The position numbers and the translations under genes were made by a program. The notes under the pieces are model-generated. The model ran no database searches and had not been told where the DNA came from. It worked only from the letters and a program-made list of their open reading frames with translations. A DNA stretch of 64,000 bases from Croceivirga lutea (GTDB lineage Bacteria; Bacteroidota; Bacteroidia; Flavobacteriales; Flavobacteriaceae). The stretch spans positions 496,001 through 560,000 of the forward strand of contig NZ_JACJUK010000001.1 of the NCBI RefSeq assembly GCF_014235875.1, given 5' to 3'. Positions 44,336 through 54,966 of the stretch are shown piece by piece. The first letter of the stretch is position 1. Each line of letters opens with the position of its first letter.

Positions 44336-46963
44336 TCAAAACAAGGTGGGTTGGTCTGATTCATCATCATTAGTTTTGATATCACTATTATCTCCATTGA
44401 TAGATTCTTCATCAACTACCTCTATTTCATCTGTTTTCTTTTTTTCGGGTTCTTCGTAAGGTAAAGGTTCTAAGCGTTCTACGCTCTTAACTTTGTCAGA
44501 AGTAAGCTGATTGCCCAGAGCTTTAATTCCTTTAATAGAAATAAAAGACTCTACATCAACAAGCAAGTTTGGTTTAACTTCTTTTCCTCTAGGTTTTACA
44601 AATGAAACTTCTATCTGTGGTCGCCAATCTGTCAATAATAATTCCAATTTAGATTTATTATGTTCGGTTATAACCAATTCTTCTTTATTAGTATTTTCAA
44701 TTAAAAAACGCTTAATATAATAGCGTTCTTTATCACCTTCGAAATAGATTGCAGAAATAGGTTTGTTTGGTTTCCATTTTTCTAAGACAATTACATCATT
44801 ATCAAAATGTGTATTTAAATCGGGTGCTATTGTTTTAACAAAACCGCGTTGATTTATAACCAATAATAAATCTTCTGCTCTAAATTCTCCAAGTAGTTCT
44901 CCTCTACCATCAACGTTTAAACGCTGTACTACGTCATCAAACCAAATTTTTCGTGGTTTCAGCGTAGAAAGCCCTTTCTCTTTAAGCTCTATGCGCTTTA
45001 CTGGATATTTAGTTACAATGTTACCTTTTGATCCTCTACCTTTTATAAGCACATCTGAAAAATCAATATCCCATTTCAGTTTTTTAATACTACCAGATTG
45101 TCGCAAGAGCACAGTAATAATTTCTGCTTCACCATTTGGATTAGCAGAAAAGTAAAGAACATTAGAATTGGCCTTACCATTGGTTAAATCATACAACTTG
45201 TCTCTAGTAATACTAGTTACGTTAAACCGTTTAATATAACTAGGGCCTCCTTTACCGTCTTTATAGACCATATTATAGGTAGTTCGTTTGTCTTTTTTCT
45301 TGAATACCGCTACATGTATTATATTTTTTTCTACAAATGTTTTACTATCCACTTTTGTTATCATCATTTTACCACTTTGAGTAAAAACAATGATATCATC
45401 TATATCTGCACAATCTGTAACATATTCCTCTTTTCGTAAGGATGTGCCAATAAAGCCTTCTTCTCTATTAACGTATAGTTTTGTATTTCGAATAACCACT
45501 TTAGTGGCTTCAATGTCGTCAAATATTCTAATTTCTGATTTACGCTCTCTTCCTTTACCATATTTCGCTTTTAACGTCTTAAAATAATCAATGGCAAAAG
45601 TGATAATATTATCTAAATGATGTTTGGTTTCTTCTATTCTATCTTCCAGACTATCAATTAGTTGCTTAGCCTTATCTATATCAAACTTTGAAATACGCTT
45701 TATTCTAATTTCTGTAAGCTTAACAATGTCTTCTTCGGTTACTTTTCGCTTTAAATTTTTGACATGAGGTTTTAAACCTTCAGCAATAGCTTTAATAACT
45801 CCCTCCCAGGTTTCCTCTTCTTCAATCTCACGATAGATTCTATTTTCTATGAATATGCGTTCTAAAGAAGCAAAATGCCATTGCTCTTCCAATTCATTTA
45901 GTTGAATTTCTAACTCAGCCTTCAATAATTGGACGGTATGGTCTGTAGAACGCCGTAGAACCTCACTTACCCCAAGAAAAACAGGTTTATTATCTTCAAT
46001 AATGCAACATAATGGCGAAATACTAGATTCACATGCCGTAAAAGCATACAAAGCATCAATAGTTTTGTCTGGAGAAATACCACTTGGTATGTGCACTAAG
46101 ATTTCAACTTCTGCAGCAGTATTATCTTCGATTTTTTTAATCTTAATTTTACCTTTATCGTTAGCTTTTAGTATGGAATCTATTAAACTTGAGGTGTTTG
46201 TTCCAAAAGGTATTTCTCTAATAACCAGTGTATTCTTGTCTTCTATTTCAATTTTTGCTCTAACTCTTATTTTTCCACCTCTTAAGCCGTCATTATAGTT
46301 AGTAACATCTATAATACCAGCCGTAGGAAAGTCTGGAACAATTGTGAATCGTTGACCTTTTAATTGTTTTATCGAAGCATCTATAAGTTCAAGAAAATTA
46401 TGAGGTAGAATTTTAGTAGAAAGACCAACGGCTATACCTTCAGCACCTTGAGCTAATAATAAAGGAAATTTTACCGGTAAATTAATAGGTTCTTTTTTTC
46501 TGCCATCATAGGAAAGTTGCCATTCCGTGATTTTTGGACTAAAAACCACATCTAAAGCAAATTTTGACAACCTAGCCTCTATATAACGCGAAGCTGCTGC
46601 GCCATCACCCGTAAGAATGTTACCCCAGTTACCCTGAGTATCAATTAATAAGTCTTTTTGCCCAATCTGAACCATAGCGTCGCCAATACTAGCATCACCA
46701 TGAGGGTGGTATTGCATAGTATGCCCTACTACATTGGCAACCTTATTATACCTGCCGTCGTCCAATTCTTTTAAAGCGTGCATTATTCTGCGCTGCACAG
46801 GTTTGAACCCATCTTCTATTGCAGGAACAGCTCTTTCTAAAATTACATAAGAAGCATAATCTAAGAACCAATCTTTATACATACCCGTTACCCGGGTTAA
46901 CGCCTCTTCGCTATTTGGCCCTTCATTTGAAAAATCAGAATTTAATTCTTGGTTATCTTCCAT
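44336..46963 (-). CDS. parC: DNA topoisomerase IV subunit A
   Basis: The 875-residue subunit cuts DNA through Tyr127 in ASRYIEARL. HPHGDASIGDAM forms the quinolone pocket; the position equivalent to GyrA Ser83 is Ala91. The C-terminal beta-propeller (about 500-810) and an acidic tail follow. It lies 29 bases after parE on the same strand, so ParE and ParC are one operon. Confidence 0.93.
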   Translation of the reverse strand: MEDNQELNSDFSNEGPNSEEALTRVTGMYKDWFLDYASYVILERAVPAIEDGFKPVQRRIMHALKELDDGRYNKVANVVGHTMQYHPHGDASIGDAMVQIGQKDLLIDTQGNWGNILTGDGAAASRYIEARLSKFALDVVFSPKITEWQLSYDGRKKEPINLPVKFPLLLAQGAEGIAVGLSTKILPHNFLELIDASIKQLKGQRFTIVPDFPTAGIIDVTNYNDGLRGGKIRVRAKIEIEDKNTLVIREIPFGTNTSSLIDSILKANDKGKIKIKKIEDNTAAEVEILVHIPSGISPDKTIDALYAFTACESSISPLCCIIEDNKPVFLGVSEVLRRSTDHTVQLLKAELEIQLNELEEQWHFASLERIFIENRIYREIEEEETWEGVIKAIAEGLKPHVKNLKRKVTEEDIVKLTEIRIKRISKFDIDKAKQLIDSLEDRIEETKHHLDNIITFAIDYFKTLKAKYGKGRERKSEIRIFDDIEATKVVIRNTKLYVNREEGFIGTSLRKEEYVTDCADIDDIIVFTQSGKMMITKVDSKTFVEKNIIHVAVFKKKDKRTTYNMVYKDGKGGPSYIKRFNVTSITRDKLYDLTNGKANSNVLYFSANPNGEAEIITVLLRQSGSIKKLKWDIDFSDVLIKGRGSKGNIVTKYPVKRIELKEKGLSTLKPRKIWFDDVVQRLNVDGRGELLGEFRAEDLLLVINQRGFVKTIAPDLNTHFDNDVIVLEKWKPNKPISAIYFEGDKERYYIKRFLIENTNKEELVITEHNKSKLELLLTDWRPQIEVSFVKPRGKEVKPNLLVDVESFISIKGIKALGNQLTSDKVKSVERLEPLPYEEPEKKKTDEIEVVDEESINGDNSDIKTNDDESDQPTLF

Positions 46964-46992
46964 TAATTAAAACGTAATAGTCTGTTTAAGAA

Positions 46993-48846
46993 CTACTTTT
47001 CTTCTATTAAGTCTAGTTCTACTTTAAGATTATTTATAATGAATTTTTGTCGGTCTGGCGTGTTCTTTCCCATATAAAATTGAAGCAATTGGTCTATTGA
47101 CATTGCTTTATCTAACATCACCGGTTCAAGTCTAATGTCATCTCCAATAAAATGTTGAAATTCATCTGGAGAAATTTCACCTAACCCTTTAAATCTTGTT
47201 ATTTCTGGCTTACCCGTTAATTTCTCAATTGCAGTCCTTTTTTCTTCGTCTGAATAACAATAAAAAGTTTGTTTTTTGTTACGAACTCTAAACAATGGGG
47301 TTTGCAATATATATAAGTGATTTTCTTTTATAAGTTCAGGAAAAAACTGCAAGAAAAAAGTAATTAATAATAATCTGATGTGCATTCCATCCACATCAGC
47401 ATCTGTTGCAATTACAATGTTATTGTAGCGTAAATCCTCCAAAGAATCTTCGATGTTTAAAGCCGCTTGCAGTAGGTTAAACTCCTCATTTTCATAAACA
47501 ATTTTTTTACTCATACCGTAGGAATTCAACGGCTTACCTCGCAAACTAAAAACAGCTTGAGTATTTACATCTCTAGATTTAGTTATAGAACCTGACGCTG
47601 AATCACCTTCTGTAATAAACAAAGTGGTTTCTAGTCTTCTATCTTTTTTTAAATCACCTAAATGAATTCGACAGTCTCTAAGCTTTTTATTATGTAGGCT
47701 AGCTTTCTTTGCACGTTCTCTAGCTAATTTTCGAATTCCAGATAATTCTTTACGCTCTTTTTCGGCTTGTAATATTTTCTTTAAAAGTGCATCTTTAGTT
47801 ACCTGATTCTTGTGAAGATAATTATCTAAATACTTGCCAACAAAATCATTGATATACGTACGAACAGTAGGTAAATTTCCACCCATATCTGTACTACCCA
47901 ACTTGGTTTTTGTTTGACTTTCAAATACCGGCTCCATTACTTTAATTGAAATGGCTGAAATTATTGATTTTCTGATATCTGAGGGGTCAAAATTCTTTCC
48001 AAAATGTTCACGTATAGTCTTCACAATTGCCTCTCTAAAAGCAGCTTGGTGTGTACCTCCTTGAGTGGTGTTTTGACCATTAACAAAAGAATGGTATTCT
48101 TCACTGTATTGCGTTCTACTATGCGTCAACGCAATTTCAATATCATCCCCTTTTAAGTGAATAATTGGATAGAGAAAATCTTCTTGATTATTGTTATCTT
48201 CTAAAAGGTCTTTTAATCCGTTTTTTGAATGAAACTTTTCACCGTTAAATACAATTGTTAATCCCGGATTTAAGTACACGTAATTTTTGAGCATGCGCTC
48301 TACATACTCATTACGGTACTTGTATTTTTTAAAAATACCAGCATCAGGCACAAAAATTACTTTAGTTCCTTTACGCTTGGTAGATTCTGCTAAATCTTCT
48401 GCAACTAAATTACCGGCCTCAAATTCTGCCGATTTAGTTTGACCATCACGAGTGGATTCTACTTTAAAGAATGTTGAAAGTGCATTAACCGCTTTGGTAC
48501 CTACACCATTTAAACCTACTGATTTTTTAAAAGCGCGAGTATCGTATTTACCTCCAGTATTCATTTTGGATACCACATCTACCACTTTACCCAAAGGAAT
48601 ACCTCTACCATAATCACGAACGCTAACAGAATTTTCGTTGATTGCAATTTCAATGGTTTTACCAGCTCCCATAACAAATTCATCGATACAGTTATCGATT
48701 ACTTCTTTCAATAAAATATAAATACCGTCATCTGCGGAAGAACCATCACCCAGTTTACCAATGTACATACCTGGGCGCATTCTAATGTGCTCTTTCCAAT
48801 CGAGCGAACGTATATTATCTTCAGTATACTGGGTTGTAGAAGCCAT
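46993..48846 (-). CDS. parE: DNA topoisomerase IV subunit B
   Basis: The 617-residue ATPase subunit has the GHKL fold ([24 protein letters not shown]), the transducer, and the Toprim domain with EGDSASG and [12 protein letters not shown]. It decatenates and relaxes DNA with ParC. Length is that of ParE rather than a GyrB with an insert. Upstream ATG at 48846. Confidence 0.94.
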   Translation of the reverse strand: MASTTQYTEDNIRSLDWKEHIRMRPGMYIGKLGDGSSADDGIYILLKEVIDNCIDEFVMGAGKTIEIAINENSVSVRDYGRGIPLGKVVDVVSKMNTGGKYDTRAFKKSVGLNGVGTKAVNALSTFFKVESTRDGQTKSAEFEAGNLVAEDLAESTKRKGTKVIFVPDAGIFKKYKYRNEYVERMLKNYVYLNPGLTIVFNGEKFHSKNGLKDLLEDNNNQEDFLYPIIHLKGDDIEIALTHSRTQYSEEYHSFVNGQNTTQGGTHQAAFREAIVKTIREHFGKNFDPSDIRKSIISAISIKVMEPVFESQTKTKLGSTDMGGNLPTVRTYINDFVGKYLDNYLHKNQVTKDALLKKILQAEKERKELSGIRKLARERAKKASLHNKKLRDCRIHLGDLKKDRRLETTLFITEGDSASGSITKSRDVNTQAVFSLRGKPLNSYGMSKKIVYENEEFNLLQAALNIEDSLEDLRYNNIVIATDADVDGMHIRLLLITFFLQFFPELIKENHLYILQTPLFRVRNKKQTFYCYSDEEKRTAIEKLTGKPEITRFKGLGEISPDEFQHFIGDDIRLEPVMLDKAMSIDQLLQFYMGKNTPDRQKFIINNLKVELDLIEEK

Positions 48847-48949
48847 AAACTCGTGGGATTATCCCGACTAATATAGAATTATGGCGGAAATATCAAAATG
48901 ACTTTAAGAGAAAGTAATCAACAAATACATCTTATAAGTTGTTGATAGC

Positions 48950-49861
48950 TTAGTTTGCCTGCTTTTTTGTCCGCAGAGATAAGTAGGTGATTCCATAAAT
49001 TACAATCGCCATTCCTACAAATTGCCAAAAGGTTAAGCGTTCATTTAAAAAGACATAAGCAAGAATAATAGTCGAAATTGGACCTAAACTTCCCAAAATA
49101 GAAAAATTAGATGCTCCTAGAATTTGTATTGATTTGGATACCAAAAAAGATGGAATTAATGTTGCGAAAACAGCCATTGCTAAACCCAATGCATAAACTT
49201 GCCATGGATAGGAGTATAAATTCCAATCGCCCATTAAAGCATAATGAATTAGCACACATAATGTACTAATAATCATGGCATAGCTAGTAAATAAAAGAAC
49301 TCCAAATTTGGGAATTAACCAACCGCTACCAACGAGGTAAGAAGCATAAGTCAAAGCACTTAATAGAATTAAAAAAACACCTAGTAAGATTTCATTACCA
49401 CTAAAATCTAATTCATTAAAAAAAGTAAGCAAAATACCCGCATAGGTTATTAATATGGCAACTACCTGTACCATAGAAATTTTCTTTTTAAAAAACAACC
49501 AAGACAATAGTACTACTATAGTTGGGTAGGTAAATAAGATAATACGTTCTAAACTTGCTTTAATGTAATTAAGCCCTAAAAAGTCAAAATAGCTTGCTAA
49601 ATAATAGCCTAAGAATCCAAAAAGAACTATCCATAAAAAATCTGTTCTAGTTGCGGTAGTTTCAGTATTATTTTTAGAAACCCATAAAACAATTAAGATA
49701 TAAAATGGTACTGAAAAAAACATTCTAAAAAGAAGCAGGTCTAGGGTTGGCACCTGATACTCGTAGGCCATTTTAACCATTACCGCCTTTGATGAAAAAA
49801 GAACAACGCCTAAAATTCCGTAACATATACCAAGACCTTTACCTTCTTTAAGCTTTGCCAT
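48950..49861 (-). CDS. EamA-family DMT transporter
   Basis: The 303-residue protein has ten hydrophobic helices in two EamA repeats (about 10-140 and 155-300), ending in a basic tail. Drug/metabolite exporters of this family move amino acids or metabolites out of the cell; the substrate is unknown. Sits between parE and ychF on the same strand. Confidence 0.9.
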   Translation of the reverse strand: MAKLKEGKGLGICYGILGVVLFSSKAVMVKMAYEYQVPTLDLLLFRMFFSVPFYILIVLWVSKNNTETTATRTDFLWIVLFGFLGYYLASYFDFLGLNYIKASLERIILFTYPTIVVLLSWLFFKKKISMVQVVAILITYAGILLTFFNELDFSGNEILLGVFLILLSALTYASYLVGSGWLIPKFGVLLFTSYAMIISTLCVLIHYALMGDWNLYSYPWQVYALGLAMAVFATLIPSFLVSKSIQILGASNFSILGSLGPISTIILAYVFLNERLTFWQFVGMAIVIYGITYLSLRTKKQAN

Positions 49862-49928
49862 AAAGCCAAAGTAAAGCGTTCTTAAAATTTTAAATACAAG
49901 TTTACGAGAGAACTACAACGTTCAAGAC

Positions 49929-51023
49929 TTAGACATTAAACCTAAAGTGCATTACATCACCATCTTTTACGGTGTATTCTTTACCTTCAACACGCATTTT
50001 ACCAGCTTCTTTAACCTTAGCTTCGCTACCAAAATTTACATAATCATTGTAGGCAATTACTTCTGCACGAATGAATCCTTTTTCAAAATCTGTATGAATA
50101 ACCCCCGCGGCTTGTGGTGCGGTTGCACCTTTTTTGATTGTCCATGCTCTAACCTCTTTTTCGCCAGCGGTAAAATAGGTTTCTAAGTTCAGTAGATTAT
50201 AAGCACCACGAATGAGTTTTGCAGCCCCTGGTTCAGAAAGCCCTAGGTCTTCTAAGAACATTTGGCGCTCTTCATAGCTTTCTAGCTCGTTAATATCAGC
50301 CTCTGTACCTACTGCTAAAAAAATAACTTCTGCATTTTCATCTTTTACAGCCTCTTTCACCTTGTTAACGTAAGTATTACCTTCTACGGCAGCAGCTTCA
50401 TCAACATTACAAACGTACATTACTGGTTTATCTGTAATTAGTTGTAGTGGTTTTACAAACTCTGCGTGGTCTTCTTTTGAAAGCTCAATTGCACGTACAG
50501 ATTGTCCTGCCTCTAAACCTTCTTTTAAGGTCGTAAGTATAGTGGCTTCTTTTTGAGCTTCTTTGTTCCCTGTTTTTGCAGCTCTTTTAACTTTATCAAG
50601 CTTTTTTTCAACACTTTCTAAGTCTTTTAACTGCAACTCCATATCGATAGTCTCTTTATCTCTAATAGGGTCTACAGAGCCATCAACATGAACTACATTA
50701 TCATTATCAAAACAACGTAAAACATGAAGAATTGCATCTGTCTCTCTAATGTTGCCTAAAAATTGGTTACCTAATCCTTCACCTTTACTTGCGCCTTTAA
50801 CCAAACCAGCAATGTCAACAATTTCAACAGTAGCCGGGATTACTTGTTGTGGATTTACAAGTTCATCTAACTTTTCTAATCTAGGGTCTGGCACATTAAC
50901 TACGCCTATATTAGGCTCAATTGTACAAAAAGGAAAGTTTGCACTTTGTGCTTTTGCGTTTGATAAACAATTAAATAAAGTTGATTTACCTACGTTTGGT
51001 AATCCTACAATTCCAGCTTTCAT
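49929..51023 (-). CDS. ychF: redox-regulated ATPase YchF
   Basis: The 364-residue Obg-family P-loop protein has GLPNVGKST (Walker A), DIAGLVKGASKGEG and the NVDE variant of the G4 motif that gives ATP rather than GTP preference, plus a coiled coil and a C-terminal TGS domain. It binds ribosomes and affects stress response. It is preceded by a 140-base gap, then the tiny membrane protein. Confidence 0.95.
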   Translation of the reverse strand: MKAGIVGLPNVGKSTLFNCLSNAKAQSANFPFCTIEPNIGVVNVPDPRLEKLDELVNPQQVIPATVEIVDIAGLVKGASKGEGLGNQFLGNIRETDAILHVLRCFDNDNVVHVDGSVDPIRDKETIDMELQLKDLESVEKKLDKVKRAAKTGNKEAQKEATILTTLKEGLEAGQSVRAIELSKEDHAEFVKPLQLITDKPVMYVCNVDEAAAVEGNTYVNKVKEAVKDENAEVIFLAVGTEADINELESYEERQMFLEDLGLSEPGAAKLIRGAYNLLNLETYFTAGEKEVRAWTIKKGATAPQAAGVIHTDFEKGFIRAEVIAYNDYVNFGSEAKVKEAGKMRVEGKEYTVKDGDVMHFRFNV

Positions 51024-51164
51024 TTAAAAAATGTTAGTAGTTAAACGATAAAAAATTGATGCTAAATTAGTTGTGAGAGGAAGTATTGCCATTCCACTTA
51101 CAACTTACAACATGCTATCGATTAAAATGAAGCTGCAAAGATAAGTTGAAGAAAACAATTAATA

Positions 51165-51290
51165 CTACAACCTATTAAACAAAGAGTATGCAAAGTAGCC
51201 GATAAGAAATAAAATACCCAAAATGGCTAGTGCGGATAAAAAACAGCCTATTTTCATCCAAATACCGTTATATTCTTCTTGTTTTTTCAT
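51165..51290 (-). CDS. tiny membrane protein, 41 aa
   Basis: Hand translation of the minus strand from ATG 51290 to TAG 51165 gives a 41-residue protein: polar start MKKQEEYNGIW, one hydrophobic helix (about 14-36), ending SLFNRL. It is too short for common gene finders. The ATG follows the T tract of the ferredoxin terminator by a single base, so expression depends on read-through or an unseen promoter. No homologue is known to me. The rest of the 51024-51164 gap has nothing recognisable. Confidence 0.55.
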   Translation of the reverse strand: MKKQEEYNGIWMKIGCFLSALAILGILFLIGYFAYSLFNRL

Positions 51291-51321
51291 AAAAAAACCC
51301 GAATCAGTATAAGATTCGGGT
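51291..51321 (-). terminator. intrinsic terminator after ferredoxin gene
   Basis: ACCCGAATC and GATTCGGGT form a 9-bp stem around a seven-base loop; on the minus strand seven T follow. It ends ferredoxin transcription just before the tiny membrane protein ATG. Confidence 0.88.
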
Positions 51322-51342
51322 ACAAGTTATCATTTTTAAAAT

Positions 51343-51696
51343 TTACCCTTCAGGATGCATAAATTGTTGCTTCCCCAGTAATTCTTCTTCGGTCTCCACT
51401 ACATCCTCATCTGGCACACAACAATCTACAGGACATACAGCGGCACATTGTGGCTCTTCATGGAACCCTTTACACTCGGTGCATTTATCTGGAACTATGT
51501 AGTATAATTCATCACTAACAGGCTCTTGAACTTCTTCAGCATTAACCTCTTTTCCATTAGGTAGCACAACATTACCTTCTAGAGAAGTACCATCACTGTA
51601 CCGCCATTCATCTGCGCCTTCATAAATTGCAGTGTTTGGGCATTCTGGTTCACATGCTCCACAGTTAATACACTCATCTGTTATTATAATTGCCAT
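51343..51696 (-). CDS. 4Fe-4S dicluster ferredoxin
   Basis: The 117-residue protein has two cysteine clusters: [12 protein letters not shown] near the N-terminus and [13 protein letters not shown]...CPVDCC, which fits a 2[4Fe-4S] ferredoxin like the YfhL type with a loop insert. It acts as a soluble electron carrier. It is divergent from the acyl-CoA reductase gene by 67 bases; in related genomes the two are neighbours, which may reflect an electron-donor link. Confidence 0.9.
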   Translation of the reverse strand: MAIIITDECINCGACEPECPNTAIYEGADEWRYSDGTSLEGNVVLPNGKEVNAEEVQEPVSDELYYIVPDKCTECKGFHEEPQCAAVCPVDCCVPDEDVVETEEELLGKQQFMHPEG

Positions 51697-51763
51697 ATCA
51701 ATTCCTTTTTCAATGCTTAATTTTACACAAAATTAAATCCTACTCAATCAGTATACAAATTTA

Positions 51764-52810
51764 ATGACACTAGAAGAATCTATTTATTACCCTTTTGTTA
51801 AACTGGGAACATTTTTTAGAGCATACATTACCAACAAAATTGTTTTGAAAGACAAAAAACAGTTAGCTTTTGAAAATGCACTAGTAACTGCTAATCAACA
51901 AAATGGCTGGTTTACTCTAAGCAACTTAGAATATGCAGTAGCACAATGGGGTGAACAACTTACAGAATCAAATTTAACAGCGTGGTTATCAGCGTATAAT
52001 TTAAAACAAAAGAAGGAAGCAAAAACTGTTGGTATAGTAATGGCAGGTAACATTCCATTAGTAGGTTTGCATGATTTTTTGTGCGTTCTACTTTCAGGAA
52101 ATAACGCACTTATAAAACTATCTTCTAATGATAACGTGTTAGTACCATTTATTGCCGAATTTTTAATTGAAGAAAATATCGATTTTAAAAATAGAATAAC
52201 GTTTACCGCTACCCAATTGACCAATTTTGACGCGGTAATTGCTACTGGAAGCAACAATACTAGTCGTTACTTTGAATATTATTTTGGTAAGTACCCCAAC
52301 ATAATTCGAAAGAACCGAAATTCTGTGGCAGTTCTTACTGGTGAAGAAACCACAGAACAGTTAAAAAACTTAGCTATAGATGTATTTCAATACTTTGGTT
52401 TAGGTTGTAGAAGTGTTTCTAAAATTTACATTCCCGATAATTATGATATTGATACACTATACAAAGCTTTTGAAGAGTACAAACATGTTCTAGATAATCA
52501 TAAATACAACAATAACTACACTTACAACAAGGCTGTTTATTTAATGTCTGATTTTAAGTTTTTTGACAATGGCTTTTTACTGTTGAAACAAGAAGAGTCA
52601 TTAGCTTCACCCATTGCAACGCTTTATTATGAATACTTCTCAGATAAAGAAGAATTACTGCAAAAATTAGAACTAAAAAAAGAAGATATTCAATGCATAG
52701 TTTCTAACAGTAAAACTGATGAATTCATCAATTTTGGAGAAACCCAACAACCTAATTTAAGTGACTATGCTGATGGTATAGATACCATGCAGTTTCTTAC
52801 CAATCTATAA
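51764..52810 (+). CDS. acyl-CoA reductase (LuxC family)
   Basis: The 348-residue protein belongs to the aldehyde-dehydrogenase-like LuxC/acyl-CoA reductase family (IVMAGNIPLVGLHDFLCVLL and the catalytic Cys in FGLGCRSVSK). It reduces acyl-CoA or acyl thioester to an aldehyde with NAD(P)H. No lux genes are present, so luminescence is not implied. Divergent from the ferredoxin gene; serC follows 72 bases later on the same strand. Confidence 0.85.
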   Translation: MTLEESIYYPFVKLGTFFRAYITNKIVLKDKKQLAFENALVTANQQNGWFTLSNLEYAVAQWGEQLTESNLTAWLSAYNLKQKKEAKTVGIVMAGNIPLVGLHDFLCVLLSGNNALIKLSSNDNVLVPFIAEFLIEENIDFKNRITFTATQLTNFDAVIATGSNNTSRYFEYYFGKYPNIIRKNRNSVAVLTGEETTEQLKNLAIDVFQYFGLGCRSVSKIYIPDNYDIDTLYKAFEEYKHVLDNHKYNNNYTYNKAVYLMSDFKFFDNGFLLLKQEESLASPIATLYYEYFSDKEELLQKLELKKEDIQCIVSNSKTDEFINFGETQQPNLSDYADGIDTMQFLTNL

Positions 52811-52882
52811 TTTTTCCTTCCATAAAAATTTAAGACCTTAGCAAGGCAATTGTAAAATTGCTGAGCTAAATCAAAAAACTTA

Positions 52883-53947
52883 ATGAAAAAACACAATTTT
52901 AGTGCAGGTCCCTGCATTTTGCCCTCAACCGTAATGCAAAAGGCTGCGGAAGCAGTTATTGAATTGGATGATATAGGTTTATCACTTATCGAAATATCTC
53001 ATAGAAGTAAAGAATTTGTCGCAATCATAGAAAAAGCAAGAGCATTAGCTTTAGAGCTTTTAAACCTGGAAAACAAAGGATATGAAGCATTGTTTTTACA
53101 AGGCGGCGCCAGTACGCAGTTTTTAGCCACGGCGTATAATCTTCTTGAAAAAAAAGCCGGTTATATTAATACGGGTACATGGAGCTTAAAGGCAATTAAA
53201 GAAGCCCGCCTTTTTGGAGAGGTCTTTGAAATTGCATCTTCGCAAGAGGCCAACTTTACATATATACCTAAGGGATATAACATTCCAAAGGATTTAGATT
53301 ACCTGCATTTAACATCGAATAACACCATTTTTGGTACTCAGTTTAAAGCGTTTCCAGAAACAGATGTTCCTCTGGTATGTGATATGAGTTCCGATATATT
53401 CTCAAGACAATTAGATTTTTCAAAATTTGATTTAATCTATGCAGGCGCTCAGAAAAACATGGGACCAGCAGGAACAACTTTAGTTGTCGTAAAAAAGGAT
53501 ATACTTGGAAAAGTTTCGCGCCAAATACCTTCAATGTTGAATTATGAAACTCATATTGCTAAAGAAAGTATGTTTAATACCCCACCTGTTTTTGCAGTCT
53601 ACGTTTCTATGCTTACACTACAATGGTTAAAAGATTTAGGAGGTATTTCGGCTATAGAAGAAATTAATGAAAAGAAAGCCAATCTTATCTATTCTGAAAT
53701 TGATTTGAATCCAGTTTTTTCCGGTATTGCAGCAAAAGAAGACCGATCTTACATGAATGCAACTTTTAATATTACCGATGAAACCCTTAAAGAAACTTTC
53801 GACCAAATGTGTTTAGAAGCAGGTGTTAGTGGTATTAATGGTCACCGTTCTGTAGGTGGTTATCGAGCTTCTATGTATAATGCGCTTTCTTTAGAAAGTG
53901 TAGGTGTTTTGGTAGATATAATGAGTGAGTTGGAACGCAAAGGATAA
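52883..53947 (+). CDS. serC: phosphoserine aminotransferase
   Basis: The 354-residue PLP enzyme makes 3-phosphoserine from 3-phosphohydroxypyruvate. N-terminal NFSAGP, PLP lysine in GAQKNMGPAG, and the C-terminal GHRSVGGYRASMYNA are diagnostic. It is followed after three bases by the dehydrogenase gene, forming a serine-synthesis operon. Confidence 0.95.
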   Translation: MKKHNFSAGPCILPSTVMQKAAEAVIELDDIGLSLIEISHRSKEFVAIIEKARALALELLNLENKGYEALFLQGGASTQFLATAYNLLEKKAGYINTGTWSLKAIKEARLFGEVFEIASSQEANFTYIPKGYNIPKDLDYLHLTSNNTIFGTQFKAFPETDVPLVCDMSSDIFSRQLDFSKFDLIYAGAQKNMGPAGTTLVVVKKDILGKVSRQIPSMLNYETHIAKESMFNTPPVFAVYVSMLTLQWLKDLGGISAIEEINEKKANLIYSEIDLNPVFSGIAAKEDRSYMNATFNITDETLKETFDQMCLEAGVSGINGHRSVGGYRASMYNALSLESVGVLVDIMSELERKG

Positions 53948-53950
53948 CCC

Positions 53951-54898
53951 ATGAAGATATTGGTCAATGATGGCATTGCTAAGGCGGGCAAAGATATACT
54001 CGAGGCAGCAGGTAACACGGTAATAGAAACTAAGGTTGCCCAAGAACAATTAGCTAATTACATCGCAAAAAATCAAATTCAAGCTTTACTAGTGAGAAGC
54101 GCAACGAAAGTCGATAAAAAAATTATTGATAAATGTCCAACGCTTCAACTAATTGGACGCGGTGGTGTAGGTTTAGACAATATTGATGTTGCGTATGCAA
54201 AATCTAAAGGAATACGAGTAATTAACACTCCTAAAGCTTCTTCTAATGCTGTTGCTGAATTGGTTTTTGCACATATGTTAACTGGCGCAAGACATTTACA
54301 AGATGCCAATAGAAATATGCCATTAGAAGGTGATAGTAATTTTAAAAAACTAAAGAAATCATATGCTTCAGCTACTGAATTAAAAGATAAAACTTTAGGT
54401 ATAATAGGTTTTGGCCAAATTGGTAGAACTGTGGCTAAAATTGCGATAGGACTAGGAATGAAGGTTTTGGTCCACAACAAAACCAACAATACCTATTCAT
54501 TAGAATTAGATTTTTATGATGGTCAAACCATTACCTTTACTATTATAGCAATGGCTTTTGAGGAGGTTCTTGAAAAATCAGATTTTATCAGTATTCACAT
54601 TCCAAAACAAAAAAATCCAATATTTACCTCAAAAGAATTTGAATTAATGAAAGATGGTGTTGGTATAATTAACACCTCTAGAGGAGAAAATATTAACGAG
54701 GACGATTTATTAGAAGCAATTGAAAGTGGTAAAGTTAGTTTTGCGGGTTTAGATGTTTTTGTAAATGAACCCAATCCTCAAATTAAAGTCTTAATGAACC
54801 CAAGTATTTCTTTAACTCCACATATTGGGGGAAGCACACAAGAATCTCAAGAAAGAATTGGCATAGAACTTGCTAATCAAATTGTGGAAAAAGGTTAA
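53951..54898 (+). CDS. serA: D-3-phosphoglycerate dehydrogenase, short form
   Basis: The 315-residue D-isomer 2-hydroxyacid dehydrogenase has the NAD loop GFGQIGRTVAKI, the substrate Arg in NTSRGENI, the Glu in FVNEPNP and His in PHIGGST. It ends there: the C-terminal ACT domain that binds serine in longer SerA proteins is missing, so feedback control of this kind is absent. Position after serC supports the assignment. No serB is nearby. Confidence 0.88.
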   Translation: MKILVNDGIAKAGKDILEAAGNTVIETKVAQEQLANYIAKNQIQALLVRSATKVDKKIIDKCPTLQLIGRGGVGLDNIDVAYAKSKGIRVINTPKASSNAVAELVFAHMLTGARHLQDANRNMPLEGDSNFKKLKKSYASATELKDKTLGIIGFGQIGRTVAKIAIGLGMKVLVHNKTNNTYSLELDFYDGQTITFTIIAMAFEEVLEKSDFISIHIPKQKNPIFTSKEFELMKDGVGIINTSRGENINEDDLLEAIESGKVSFAGLDVFVNEPNPQIKVLMNPSISLTPHIGGSTQESQERIGIELANQIVEKG

Positions 54899-54966
54899 TT
54901 GTTAAGAAAATTTAAAATTAACTTTTGAATTTCGTACATTACAAATTATTATAAACACTAAAACAA

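Noticed and set aside
51764-52810. Bioluminescence gene (luxC)
   Set aside because: No luxA, luxB, luxD or luxE is near and this family is widespread in non-luminous bacteria.
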